Below, in pieces: positions 8,311 to 16,843 of a stretch of 64,000 nt of DNA; positions within the stretch are counted from its first letter, which is position 1; each line of letters begins with the position of its first letter. Source of the stretch: an uncultured Lachnospiraceae bacterium (GTDB lineage: Bacteria > Bacillota > Clostridia > Lachnospirales > Lachnospiraceae). Below the pieces are notes generated by a model, which ran no database searches, was not told where the DNA came from, and worked only from the letters and a program-made list of their open reading frames with translations. The stretch is taken from the NCBI GenBank assembly GCA_947565425.1, contig CANOFW010000015.1, positions 1-64,000 of the forward strand. The letters run 5' to 3'. A program made the position numbers and the translations under genes.

Positions 8311-9797
8311 TTTATTACCTCCTGATATTTCCGAATTACAAAATACATAATCGTGCCTGTGCCCTCTTTACTATTCGCCCATATCTTTCCTCCATGATCT
8401 TCTATAATCTTCTTTACAATCGACAATCCTATCCCGCTGCCTCCGGTAGAAGAATTTCTGGATGCATCCGCCCGATAAAAGCGGTCAAAAATATATGGCA
8501 AATCTTTTGCGGGAATTCCTTTTCCATTGTCCTCAAACTCAATTTGGATAAAATCTCCCACATCGCGAATGCGAATATTGATAAATCCTTGATCTTTATC
8601 CAGATATTTGATAGAGTTGCTGATGATATTGTTAATCACCCGTCGAAGCTGCTCTGGGTCTGCAATGATCAGTACATCCCTATCTGCATAGTCAATATAG
8701 TTGAGCCGGATATTCTTTGCCTCCAAATCCAAACCCACTTCTTCCACACAATCCTCAAAATAGTCTGCCACATTGATACGGCTAAAATTATATGGAATGC
8801 GGTTGGTATCAATCTTTGAATATAAAGTCAGCTCATTAATCAGCGTGTCCATCTCATTCGCCTTATTATAAATTGTCCGGATATACTTCTCCTGCTTCTG
8901 GGGCGTATCTGCTACGCCGTCCATAATGCCCTCCACATATCCTTTAATCGCAGTAATCGGCGTTTTCAAATCATGGGAAATGTTGCTGATAAGCACACGA
9001 TTTTCTTTTTCTCCCGCTAATTTTTCTTCTTCAGATTCTTTTAAGCGGAAACGCATTTCTTCAAAATTCCGGCACAGCTCGCCAATCTCATCCCTTCCAT
9101 CTGCCTCAACGGTAAAATCCAGATTTCCCGCCTTGATATTCTCCGTTGCCACCTGTAATTTGTGAATCGGATTGATAATACCCTGATAAATCCAAACCGT
9201 CAGCATCCCTGCTGTAAATATCAAAATAAGCAGGACTGAAATCATCAAATCCAGCAAGATTCCTTTCACATCTGGAAGTAGCTGTTCTAAAGATGTGATG
9301 ATAAAAACACTGCCCTTACTCCCATCCTCAAAAGTGACGTCAATCTGCTTAATCAACGCCTGCTCTTCACCTTCCATATAGAAGCCGGAACCTGCCCCTT
9401 GTAATACATCGCTATCATACTCCGGCAAATTTTCTTTGAGTGTATCATCTGAATCTCCATTCCCATCATAAACTAATCCTTCCCCGCGCCTTACCACCAA
9501 ATACGAGTATCTATCTTCTAACTTCCGGTTCACCTCGTCCAGATACTCCTGATTCGCCAATTGCTCAGGCGCATCCTTCGCTACTCTCTGCAATTCCTCA
9601 TACGTTGACTTTGTAAAACTGCTGAGCGCCTCGAAAGAATTCAAAAAATAATCGTATGCGTTGCCATCCGTATCATAAATCTGGCGTATTGCCCGCATTT
9701 GATATTTGCCAATGCCCCACATGGTGGCGCCCGCCAACAACACTGGCACCAATATGATAATAAAAAAAGAAATAATCAGCCTGGTCCGTAATTTCAT
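8307..9797 (-). CDS. Membrane sensor histidine kinase
   Basis: A 496-residue kinase partner of the adjacent response regulator. Topology: transmembrane helix 7-25, extracellular sensor of about 155 residues, second helix 185-203, HAMP linker 204-257, HisKA domain with H275 in SNISHDLKTP, and HATPase_c with N-box NNIISNSIKYL, G1 DNGKGIP and G2 GGSGIGLSIV. All catalytic boxes are intact. The extracellular part has no recognised ligand domain. The first gene of a two-gene operon; transcription then continues into the regulator. Confidence 0.95.
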   Translation of the reverse strand: MKLRTRLIISFFIIILVPVLLAGATMWGIGKYQMRAIRQIYDTDGNAYDYFLNSFEALSSFTKSTYEELQRVAKDAPEQLANQEYLDEVNRKLEDRYSYLVVRRGEGLVYDGNGDSDDTLKENLPEYDSDVLQGAGSGFYMEGEEQALIKQIDVTFEDGSKGSVFIITSLEQLLPDVKGILLDLMISVLLILIFTAGMLTVWIYQGIINPIHKLQVATENIKAGNLDFTVEADGRDEIGELCRNFEEMRFRLKESEEEKLAGEKENRVLISNISHDLKTPITAIKGYVEGIMDGVADTPQKQEKYIRTIYNKANEMDTLINELTLYSKIDTNRIPYNFSRINVADYFEDCVEEVGLDLEAKNIRLNYIDYADRDVLIIADPEQLRRVINNIISNSIKYLDKDQGFINIRIRDVGDFIQIEFEDNGKGIPAKDLPYIFDRFYRADASRNSSTGGSGIGLSIVKKIIEDHGGKIWANSKEGTGTIMYFVIRKYQEVIN

Positions 9798-10050
9798 AAC
9801 CTTTCACCATTCCTGTCAAAATGACATATGATTTCATTTCTCAAACAATGAGCCGGCAGCTGCCGCTTTACGATAAAGCAGCTTCGCTCTATCTGTATTA
9901 TAGCAACGTTACCGCCAAAATCCTATGGAAATTTTGTAAAAAATCTAAAATTTGTCTAAAGTAATTACTGCTCACCCGCAATCTCAAATTATCTGTCAAA
10001 AGCGCCTGCCGCAATCGCCGGGGCAGCCGCATATATTTGCTTACCCGTAT

Positions 10051-10094
10051 AAAAGGAGCTGTGCACGAATTGCTCCGTGCGACAGCTCCTGTTT
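10051..10094. repeat. Palindromic intergenic repeat, family A copy 2
   Basis: AAAAGGAGCTGTGCACG and CGTGCGACAGCTCCTGTTT arms form the same structure as copy 1 at 15-56, with compensatory changes in the inner arms. It is also flanked by T on the + strand, so it may terminate transcription. Confidence 0.6.
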
Positions 10095-10178
10095 ATATTA
10101 TTAAGGCGGTTCTACTATTATTGCCGTTATTATACGAAGCGTCAGATAAATCTGCCACTCAGCATAACATGATGCGCA

Positions 10179-10218
10179 CAGCCACAAAAGGAATTATGCC
10201 GCTTTGCGGCTGTGGCTG
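10179..10218. repeat. Nested inverted repeat
   Basis: Outer arms CAGCCACA (10179-10186) and TGTGGCTG (10211-10218) enclose an inner GCCGC-TTT-GCGGC hairpin. No second copy was seen. Confidence 0.5.
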
Positions 10219-10223
10219 GCGTA

Positions 10224-10256
10224 ATACTCATGGTAGATTTCATCAGCCATGAGTAT
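10224..10256 (-). terminator. Terminator hairpin of the 10.3-kb secreted-protein gene
   Basis: ATACTCATGG (10224-10233) pairs perfectly with CCATGAGTAT (10247-10256), immediately after the stop codon at 10258-10260 in the minus direction. The T tract is weak. Confidence 0.5.
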
Positions 10257-10257
10257 A

Positions 10258-11118
10258 TTAAAACTCTTCGATTGTTATTTGCGGCAGCTTTAAGATTATC
10301 TCCAGTATTTGACGGTTAATTATATAACTTTGTTTCCCATCACCTGATTTTATATCCTCAATATCTTGCCCTTCTTTATAATTTGAAACATTTGTTGGCA
10401 AAGTACTGATTTCTTCCTCTTCTTCTGGTTCCGCATACGAAATATCATCCTGCGACAAACTTTCTGCATTCTGCTCTAATTGCGCAAAATAAGCATCGGC
10501 TACCGCATAATCCAGCGCTGAATCTGTATCCGAAAGACTGTAAGCACTCACTGCATTGGCATCAGATTCAATCTCGTTTCTTAAATCTGAATTACCTAAA
10601 ATTACCTCTTTCGCTATTATTATTTCTTTGTCATGGCAATCTAAATCCAACACGTTATAACTTTCTCCCTCCTTTGATAAAATGACTTGATAAAGCGCCC
10701 CAACAAAACATTTTACTGGATCTCCCGCATAGGTGTACGAATATTTTACATATGCCATCGCCTCCATTTTATCTCCGGCTGAAGATAAATCTTCCAGTAT
10801 TACTTCCCCAAAGTTGACTTTTTCTATTCCACCTAATAGTTTTTTTGTAGATTCCCGTCTATTTACCAAATATTTCGCTACAATATATCCGTTTATGCTG
10901 GAAAAGTCTTCACTGGTATAATCCTTCACGCTATCTGCCTGGATGGTATCCAAAAATTCTGCGAAATAACTATTCAAATAATTACAGACTTCCTCCTGTT
11001 CACTATCGTTTACGGCAATCATTTCTGCATGAGCGATATATGGCAAATCAAAACTTACCAGAATTGCTGATAGCAATATTAACGAAATACATTTTTTGAT
11101 ACATGATTTTAATTTCAT
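10258..11118 (-). CDS. Secreted acidic protein of unknown function
   Basis: I do not recognise a family. The 286-residue product starts with two lysine-rich turns and a hydrophobic core (ISLILLSAILVSF) ending at AHAEM, a clear Sec signal peptide with cleavage after about residue 31. The mature part has a helical segment (NDSEQEEVCNYLNSYFAEFL), a mixed alpha/beta region to about 165, then an acidic low-complexity tail with a glutamate run (EPEEEEE). N-terminal shape recalls the region preceding amidase domains in some clostridial secreted proteins, but no catalytic domain follows; it may be a shortened relative. The ATG follows AAAGGAGG-like bases. Confidence 0.75.
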   Translation of the reverse strand: MKLKSCIKKCISLILLSAILVSFDLPYIAHAEMIAVNDSEQEEVCNYLNSYFAEFLDTIQADSVKDYTSEDFSSINGYIVAKYLVNRRESTKKLLGGIEKVNFGEVILEDLSSAGDKMEAMAYVKYSYTYAGDPVKCFVGALYQVILSKEGESYNVLDLDCHDKEIIIAKEVILGNSDLRNEIESDANAVSAYSLSDTDSALDYAVADAYFAQLEQNAESLSQDDISYAEPEEEEEISTLPTNVSNYKEGQDIEDIKSGDGKQSYIINRQILEIILKLPQITIEEF

Positions 11119-11364
11119 TTGCTATTCCTCCTTTTATATATTTATACATTGTTTACAAAATTAATTATACATCATTACACTAAAATTTGTCTATTTTTTT
11201 ATTTAGAACCTCTTTATTTCATAATTATTAGTAATATTTTTGCATTAAAAGATTCTTCCGCCTCTTACTATATAGACATCTTGCACAAATCTATTCCGCC
11301 GGTACAGACACCATTCTCTGCCTTTTTCATATATTGTAAAGATTATTTCTTTTTGAGGAAACTT

Positions 11365-12237
11365 ATGGAAGCAACATCCATTACGATATTAGGCGGAGAT
11401 TTGAGACAATGTTATACGGCAGAATACTTGCATTCCAAAGGCTATAAAGTTATATGCTGCCAGACGCCGGATTTCCCTTACCGCTCTGACATTGTTAAGG
11501 CAGACTACCTGGAAAATACTGCTTGGCAGTCTGATTTGATATTGGCTCCAACTCCTTTGACACGCGACGAAATAAATTTGTTTCAGGCAGAGGGAAACTA
11601 CCCGCCCTGCCTTTTAGACGACTTATGGGAGCAACTCAAGCCAGAGCACACGTTTGCCGTCTGCAATCTTCCCCAAAAGCTTCAAACACCATTGGAAAAT
11701 AGCGGATGTCGAATTGTCACATTTGGTAATTCTCCTTTCTTCCAAAAGGAAAATGCAAAGCTTACCGCAGAGGGACTTCTTGCAGAGGTAATTCGTTGTA
11801 CACCTTTCGCTTTATCATCTGCCAATATACTTCTTTTGGGCTACGGCTGCTGCGGCTCGTGTATCGCAAGACTTTTTCTTCCGCTGTGCCGCAATATTTA
11901 TGTAATCGAGCAAGAACCGCTCAAAGAAAATGCGGCAAGAAAAGATGGGGGAACCCCCATCCATAAAAACGACTTTTCCAAGGTGTTACCGCAGTGCCAG
12001 ATTTTAATCAATACCGTTCCTGCTCCTATACTTGGCATGGAGCAGTTATCAGAAATGCACAGCTCCTGCCATATTTTTGACATTGCCTCTGTTCCATTTG
12101 GTTTCCCGGCAGATACTACAGAGAAATGCCTGCTGCCATATTATCGGATTCCAGGCATCCCCGGGCGTTTCTCTCCTGTCACCGCCGGCAGGATCATCGG
12201 CCAAACAATAGAAAGGATGACAGAACATGCTTTATGA
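11365..12237 (+). CDS. dpaA: Dipicolinate synthase subunit A
   Basis: With DpaB this enzyme makes dipicolinic acid from the lysine-pathway intermediate in the mother cell; the product is packed into the spore core. The 290-residue protein begins ITILGGDLRQ, the nucleotide-binding turn of SpoVFA proteins, and has a second Rossmann motif LLLGYGCCGSCIARLF near the middle. The ATG at 11365 is preceded by GAGGAA; the frame is open further upstream but that part is hydrophobic, A/T-rich and lacks a ribosome site. It overlaps dpaB by 11 bases. Expression would be expected from a mother-cell sigma factor, not shown here. Confidence 0.9.
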   Translation: MEATSITILGGDLRQCYTAEYLHSKGYKVICCQTPDFPYRSDIVKADYLENTAWQSDLILAPTPLTRDEINLFQAEGNYPPCLLDDLWEQLKPEHTFAVCNLPQKLQTPLENSGCRIVTFGNSPFFQKENAKLTAEGLLAEVIRCTPFALSSANILLLGYGCCGSCIARLFLPLCRNIYVIEQEPLKENAARKDGGTPIHKNDFSKVLPQCQILINTVPAPILGMEQLSEMHSSCHIFDIASVPFGFPADTTEKCLLPYYRIPGIPGRFSPVTAGRIIGQTIERMTEHAL

Positions 12238-12838
12238 TTTTCATGACAAATCCATCGGAGTCGGTTTTACCGGTTCCTTCTGCACTTATGAAAAAATATT
12301 TACAGCATTGGAAAATTTAAAACAGACCGGCGCTAAGCTGCTTCCGGTCTTTTCATTGAATGCCTCTTCCCTCAATTCACGTTTTGGCACAAGTGAGTCT
12401 TTCTTAGAGCGTGCAGAAGCGCTCACCGGCCATGCGCCCATTACCACAATTCCGGCGGCAGAGCCGATTGGCCCCAAAGGGCTGATGGATATTCTGGTCA
12501 TTGCCCCTTGTACCGGCAACACGCTCTCCAAACTGGCAAACGGCATTTCCGATACCCCCGTGCTGATGGCTGCGAAATCTCACCTACGCAACAACCGACC
12601 TTTGGTAATCTCGCTGTCCACCAATGACGCCCTGGGAATGAACCTTAAAAACATCGGCATACTCTTAAACACCAAAAATATTTACTTCGTTCCCTTCGGG
12701 CAGGACGACTACCGGGCAAAGCCCAATTCCATGACAGCCTTTACAGAACTGCTGCCGGAAACCATCGACGCCGCACTGAAAGGGAAACAGATTCAGCCGG
12801 TTATCCGCAGTCCACACGGGGCTATGCAAGAGGTTTAA
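12227..12838 (+). CDS. dpaB: Dipicolinate synthase subunit B (flavoprotein)
   Basis: The 203-residue partner of DpaA, belonging to the flavoprotein family of FMN-binding decarboxylase-like proteins. It shows VGFTGSFCTYEK near the N-terminus, IVIAPCTGNTLSKLANG-like phosphate-binding sequence (written here LVIAPCTGNTLSKL), then TPVLMAAKSHLRN and PLVISLSTNDALG. Length and motif order match SpoVFB. It overlaps dpaA, indicating coupled translation. The pair stands without dapA or asd, unlike the Bacillus operon. It supports a spore-forming host. Confidence 0.92.
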   Translation: MLYDFHDKSIGVGFTGSFCTYEKIFTALENLKQTGAKLLPVFSLNASSLNSRFGTSESFLERAEALTGHAPITTIPAAEPIGPKGLMDILVIAPCTGNTLSKLANGISDTPVLMAAKSHLRNNRPLVISLSTNDALGMNLKNIGILLNTKNIYFVPFGQDDYRAKPNSMTAFTELLPETIDAALKGKQIQPVIRSPHGAMQEV

Positions 12839-12869
12839 TCATTATCCGTACGGCGCTGCGCTGCGCAAT

Positions 12870-13046
12870 CTACGCAATCGTATATTGCATCATTTCATAA
12901 TGAATCTTTGTTCCCTCCGCAATCTCCGGAGGGAGCAAAGCTCTTGCAACACATTTTTCCTCTTCCTGAGATTGGCCTGCCTGTAGCAAATAGGCATAGT
13001 CCCCGTCAATCCGTGCCACTGTGTATTCTATCGGTCCTAAATTCAT
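12870..13046 (-). CDS. Small protein, 58 residues, DUF3006-like
   Basis: A 58-residue product beginning MNLGPIEYTVARIDGDYAYLL and ending in a beta-rich acidic tail. The pattern of an opening strand with RIDGDYA, a variable middle, then a short P-E-G segment (LPPEIAEGTKI) resembles small DUF3006 proteins, but the match is by eye. The start at 13046 has AAAGGAG eight bases upstream, a much better site than the longer frame to 13064. No partner gene is evident. Confidence 0.6.
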   Translation of the reverse strand: MNLGPIEYTVARIDGDYAYLLQAGQSQEEEKCVARALLPPEIAEGTKIHYEMMQYTIA

Positions 13047-13110
13047 AGCAATTCTCCTTTCCAAATTCGATTTTTTCGCTAATTACATAGATGGTGATTA
13101 ATTATCGCCA

Positions 13111-13164
13111 TCTGCGCCGAGCACGGCCGCTTTGCGGCATCTACATTTTCGTGCGAGTGTGCAT
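13111..13164. repeat. Palindromic intergenic repeat, family B copy 3 (diverged)
   Basis: Matches the family B pattern GCGC-CGAGCAC-hairpin-CAT-rich-TTCGTGCGAGTGTGCAT. The central hairpin is GCCGCTTTGCGGC here and GTCGCTTTAGCGAC in copy 2, a paired change. It lies between the 58-residue gene and the sigma-like gene. Confidence 0.5.
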
Positions 13165-13176
13165 CTCCCGGAGGGT

Positions 13177-13213
13177 CTATATATCCGGCAATTATTTAAT
13201 GCCGGATATATAG
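13177..13213. repeat. Perfect 14-bp inverted repeat
   Basis: CTATATATCCGGCA (13177-13190) and TGCCGGATATATAG (13200-13213) pair without mismatch around a 9-base A/T loop. It lies downstream of the sigma-like gene but has no T tract on the minus strand, so it is either a weak terminator or a protein-binding or mobile repeat. Confidence 0.6.
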
Positions 13214-13230
13214 TTTCACAAATACCTGCG

Positions 13231-14061
13231 CTATTCTTTTCTCGCTTTGTCATGCAAATCCAAAATATCCACAATCTCTTCCTGGGGAATTCTTGTATAT
13301 TCGCATAATTCCCGCACCGAAGGGTCTGTACCATTCTCCTCGGCCAGCGCTTTGCGCGCTTCGTGGATTAAACTCACCTTGGCAAGAATCGTATTCTCGC
13401 TGTCGGCTTCCCCTTCCAATTCCTGACGATAACGCTCCATTCCTTCTCTGACAAAGCGCTCCAAACGCTTCTCTAGACGCTTTCGCTGCGCGTCCTCCAA
13501 AACATCCGCATTGTCCATACCATATTCTGAGGCTTTGCCAAGAAGCTGCCCCAATCCAAGCAGTAGTGCAATATTTCCCTCCTGCACCAAATCTTCCAAA
13601 AATACCCTTGGCGTAACAAATTCTCCGGCAATCTTGATGATCTTTTTCAACCATTGATGAGAGATCTCTTCTATCGCCGTCTCTTCTCCCGACAACAATT
13701 TGCAGTATAAAATCGTCTGCTGTTCTTTTGTCAAAATTGCAACAGCAGAAATCTCTTTTAAATACATCTGAAAGTGTGGATTCTGAGATTGCCCTGCCGG
13801 TTTTGCAGCGGACTTAGAACGTGCGCGCTTATAAGATTTCTCTTCTGCCTGGCTATCCGTCTGCTCATTATCATCTTTATTTTCTAATGCTTCTTCCTGC
13901 GGCGTCAGCAGAAATTGGTATATCATTTCCTGCTGTTCTTCCGACAAATCCATATCCTGAAAATAGCTTCTGATTTCTTCTTTTGTCAGCGGCACAGGAC
14001 TTGTTTTGGCAATTTCCTGTACCGAATGCAGCGTTTCCATGAATGTTATTTTATCAACCAT
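13231..14061 (-). CDS. Divergent sigma-70-like protein lacking region 4
   Basis: A 276-residue protein. The first 90 residues are acidic and linker-like, then MYLKEISAVAILT is followed by a helical segment with FLEDLVQEGNIALLLGL, a clear relative of the region 2 core-binding signature (DLVQEGNIGL). The expected promoter-reading region 2.4 (aromatic-rich) is not seen. Further on, SVRELCEYTRIPQEEIVDIL resembles region 3. The protein ends there, without region 4 (-35 recognition). It may bind core polymerase without reading promoters like a normal sigma. A partial copy or a regulator are both possible. Confidence 0.7.
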   Translation of the reverse strand: MVDKITFMETLHSVQEIAKTSPVPLTKEEIRSYFQDMDLSEEQQEMIYQFLLTPQEEALENKDDNEQTDSQAEEKSYKRARSKSAAKPAGQSQNPHFQMYLKEISAVAILTKEQQTILYCKLLSGEETAIEEISHQWLKKIIKIAGEFVTPRVFLEDLVQEGNIALLLGLGQLLGKASEYGMDNADVLEDAQRKRLEKRLERFVREGMERYRQELEGEADSENTILAKVSLIHEARKALAEENGTDPSVRELCEYTRIPQEEIVDILDLHDKARKE

Positions 14062-14095
14062 ATCTTTTCTCCGTGAAATACATCAGGGCTCTTCC

Positions 14096-14566
14096 TCATG
14101 TTTTCTCATAATATACAAGCGTAAGTCTCTCATTTATAGACTTCATCCTGCCTGTACTTACATAGCCCATTTTTTCATAAAGGTAGCAGTTTTTCTCTTC
14201 CTGCAAAATTGTCGCTAACTCCCAGCCAGTTTTGCCATGTTTCCGCTCACACAGGTGGATTGCTTGCTGAGCAATTCCTTTGCCACAAAATTGTGGCAAG
14301 ACAAATATCGGCGAAATCCACTTGCTTTTGCCTGCCTGTTTGTGATCAATCACACGTACAGCTCCCACTTTCTTCTGTCCCAGACAAATAAAATAGTAAT
14401 ATGAGTCGTCCTGACTTAAACGCGACTCTATCTTGCTGATATCCTCGTTCGCTGGATTCGTATCGTAATCCTGGTATTTAACAAGCAACTCTGCGAACGA
14501 TTCTACCTGCATGGCATGAAGTTCTTTGGCATCACTTATATCCGCCCGCAGCAGTTTTATCTCCAT
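14096..14566 (-). CDS. GNAT family N-acetyltransferase
   Basis: A 156-residue protein with the GNAT fold: an N-terminal strand IKLLRADISDAKEL, the strand VGAVRVIDH and the acetyl-CoA pyrophosphate loop in PQFCGKGIAQQAI (Q/RxxGxG/A type), then an ending strand GYVSTGRMKSINERL. Target is unknown. It lies between the sigma-like gene and an O-acetyltransferase but with separate spacing, so operon membership is uncertain. Confidence 0.85.
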   Translation of the reverse strand: MEIKLLRADISDAKELHAMQVESFAELLVKYQDYDTNPANEDISKIESRLSQDDSYYYFICLGQKKVGAVRVIDHKQAGKSKWISPIFVLPQFCGKGIAQQAIHLCERKHGKTGWELATILQEEKNCYLYEKMGYVSTGRMKSINERLTLVYYEKT

Positions 14567-14612
14567 AGATTTATAACCTTTCCTGATAAGTGACTATTAA
14601 GAGGCAAACAGG

Positions 14613-15227
14613 TTACTTAATATCCTTATCATTTCGATATTCTTCCAGTTGCGCTTGCCAATGCCTTGCATCCTCCTCCGTTATCGCCCGAATTACCCGA
14701 CAAGGATTCCCTGCCGCTATCACGCCGCTTGGAATGTCCTTTGTCACTACGCTGCCGGAGCCAATCACAACATTATCACCGATCGTCACACCTGGATTGA
14801 GAACAACATTACCGCCGATCCACACGTCATTACCTATCGTTACAGGTTTTGCATATTCTAATTCTAAATTTCTAACCCCAGCATCAATAGGATGGCCTGC
14901 CGTGAAAATACAAACCCGCGGTGCAAGGAATACATGATCGCCGATCGTCACAGATGCCTCGTCTAAAATCAGAAGCCCCGTGTTCGCATAAAAGTGCCGG
15001 CCAATATGTATCTGCGGCCCTTTGTCGCAGTAAAAGGGTGGAACAATCACCGCATCATCCCCCAAATCTCCGAAAATCCCTCTCAAAAGCTGCATGCCTC
15101 TTTCCCGATGTTGATAAGACATCGCATTAAATTCTTCCAAGACTTTTCGGTTTTTCTGCCATGTTTTATCTTCTACTTTATATGGGTTATAAAGTCTGCC
15201 TGATAGCATTCTCTCTTTTTCCGTCAT
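14613..15227 (-). CDS. Maltose/galactoside-type O-acetyltransferase (left-handed beta helix)
   Basis: A 204-residue hexapeptide-repeat protein of the NodL/LacA/Maa family that transfers acetyl groups from acetyl-CoA to sugars. The opening MTEKERMLSGRLYNP is the family's Maa-type N-terminus, and the repeats run through IGDHVFLAPRVCIFTAGHP (catalytic histidine) and IGNDVWIGGNVVLNPGVTIG. The ATG at 15227 is picked because of AAGGAA upstream and this conserved start; the longer frame would overlap the neighbouring gene. The ribosome site overlaps the end of the upstream gene. Confidence 0.9.
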   Translation of the reverse strand: MTEKERMLSGRLYNPYKVEDKTWQKNRKVLEEFNAMSYQHRERGMQLLRGIFGDLGDDAVIVPPFYCDKGPQIHIGRHFYANTGLLILDEASVTIGDHVFLAPRVCIFTAGHPIDAGVRNLELEYAKPVTIGNDVWIGGNVVLNPGVTIGDNVVIGSGSVVTKDIPSGVIAAGNPCRVIRAITEEDARHWQAQLEEYRNDKDIK

Positions 15228-15241
15228 CTTTGTCACGTTCC

Positions 15242-16813
15242 TTATTTCTTTTTCATCTCTTCTATGAGACAACTATGCGTTTTGTCCTTTTTATCATAAT
15301 TGATCCCCACTAGCAAGATTTTACCGGCATACCCCTCGAGGACTTTCGTATATTGCTTGTCCTTAATCTGATCTATGGCAGAACGAGCCGTCTGAGCGTA
15401 TTTTAATTCAACCACCAACGCCGGCTTATTCACCGAAGGCAAGGGCAGAAAGACGATATCTGCAAAACCTCTTCCTGTAGGCAATTCCCGGATAAGCGTG
15501 TAATCTTTTCTTGCACTATAGTAAGCAAGTCCTATTGCACAGCCAAGGGAATTCTCATCGTTGTAAGTCAACACAGAAGCCACCTGCGTATGCGCCAAAT
15601 CCAGACCCGCAGCAACGCTTCTTTCATCACACTGGAGCGTATCCCTGAGCAGCTTTTCAGAAGCCTTTAACACATGCATAACCTCCTGCCAGCCGCCTGT
15701 ACTCATAGCATTTTCAAATTCCCCCATAATTTCTTTGTTCGGAATAAAGGCTTCTTTTGTCTTTGAATCATACCCCAGATAGCCCAGATGAATGAGCAAC
15801 GTCAACACATCGTCTTTCGTCTTAAAATTACTCATATCATTTTGAAAACTAAGCGTATTTACTATGATGCGCCCGCCGCCCAACATCTGTACGATATCCT
15901 GCCTAAGTCCGTCAAAGTCCATATCCATGTATATTTTTAACGCTTCATACGTCTCCGTGGACGTCCAGTAGCTGGAAAATTTATGACGGTGCATTGCCTC
16001 TACCACGGATTGAGGATTATAAATATGCTGGTACTGTTGAAATTTATAACCGTCATACCAATTGCTGGTTTCCTCAAAATCCATTTCAAACCGCCCGCAT
16101 AATTCTTGTACTTCTGTCTCCGTAAATCCGGTATATTCCTCAAAAAAGGACGGGTCCGCCATAGAATATTCCCAGAACATATTCAGCGCAGAATGCGAAC
16201 CGTACTTTTTAACCGGCAAGATACCCGTCATATAGACAAGGCCCACATATTCCCTGTCCTTCAGCAGATTGCGCAGAAATTCAAGATAGCGCCTTTGCGC
16301 TTCCTCCGCCTCCTTTTTCTCACGCATCACGCAATCCCACTCATCAATCAGGAAAATGAACTCCTTGCCTGTCTTGGCATAAATTTTCCTCAATGCCGCG
16401 GCAAGCCCGATATCCCACCTTTTGAGCAGTTCCCCGTACTCCTCCTCCAGTTCCTCAAGTACTTCCTGTTGCAAATAATCCGTCATCTTATCCGCAGACG
16501 ACTCGCTCAAAAACTGATGTATATTGAGAAAAATCACATTATACTGATTCAAATGTTCTAAAAAAGTCTCCTCTTGTTCTATTTTAAGTCCCTGAAATAA
16601 ACTAGCCGAATCACAGCCACGACTGTAATAGGCCGCAAGCATTCCAAGCGTCATGGACTTGCCAAAACGCCGCGCCCTGCTCACACAAATAAATTTTTCA
16701 TTCGTATTTAAACATCTGTTTGTATGTGCAATCACTCCGCTCTTATCCACATAAATTTGGGAGCGAATAGATGTCTGAAAACTTTTGTTTCCCGGATTCA
16801 AATAAATTCCCAT
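15242..16813 (-). CDS. AAA-ATPase-like protein with C-terminal PD-(D/E)XK domain (DUF1703 type)
   Basis: A 523-residue protein of a family abundant in Bacteroidetes and Clostridia. The N-terminal half has a degenerate P-loop-like RARRFGKSMTLGML (Walker A, residues about 45-60) and FIFLIDEWDCV (Walker B); the C-terminal part contains GFADIVFLPL and the nuclease-type ALVVELKYAQ with lysine after the acidic residue. The family's function is unresolved; it often occurs in many copies per genome and has been linked by association to mobile or defense contexts. Nothing in its surroundings points to a specific role. Confidence 0.85.
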   Translation of the reverse strand: MGIYLNPGNKSFQTSIRSQIYVDKSGVIAHTNRCLNTNEKFICVSRARRFGKSMTLGMLAAYYSRGCDSASLFQGLKIEQEETFLEHLNQYNVIFLNIHQFLSESSADKMTDYLQQEVLEELEEEYGELLKRWDIGLAAALRKIYAKTGKEFIFLIDEWDCVMREKKEAEEAQRRYLEFLRNLLKDREYVGLVYMTGILPVKKYGSHSALNMFWEYSMADPSFFEEYTGFTETEVQELCGRFEMDFEETSNWYDGYKFQQYQHIYNPQSVVEAMHRHKFSSYWTSTETYEALKIYMDMDFDGLRQDIVQMLGGGRIIVNTLSFQNDMSNFKTKDDVLTLLIHLGYLGYDSKTKEAFIPNKEIMGEFENAMSTGGWQEVMHVLKASEKLLRDTLQCDERSVAAGLDLAHTQVASVLTYNDENSLGCAIGLAYYSARKDYTLIRELPTGRGFADIVFLPLPSVNKPALVVELKYAQTARSAIDQIKDKQYTKVLEGYAGKILLVGINYDKKDKTHSCLIEEMKKK

Positions 16814-16843
16814 CTGCCTGTTTCCTTTCTTAACATCATTGTA

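Larger units (their letters stand above)
9798..10257. other. Intergenic region with repeats and hairpins, no gene
   Basis: About 460 bases hold no credible coding region. From left to right there are a GCAGCTGCCGC...GCAGC palindromic patch (9850-9885), an A/T-rich stretch that should contain the kinase operon promoter, a family A repeat (10051-10094), a cruciform-like element (10179-10218), and the terminator of the next gene (10224-10256). Confidence 0.6.

Noticed and set aside
11119..11364. 82-residue N-terminal extension of DpaA
   Set aside because: Hydrophobic, A/T-rich and without a ribosome site; a good GAGGAA site and the conserved ITILGGD start lie at 11365.
15242..16813. AAA-ATPase/PD-(D/E)XK protein as a defense system
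   Set aside because: The DUF1703-type family is common and multi-copy in genomes, and no partner gene is next to it.
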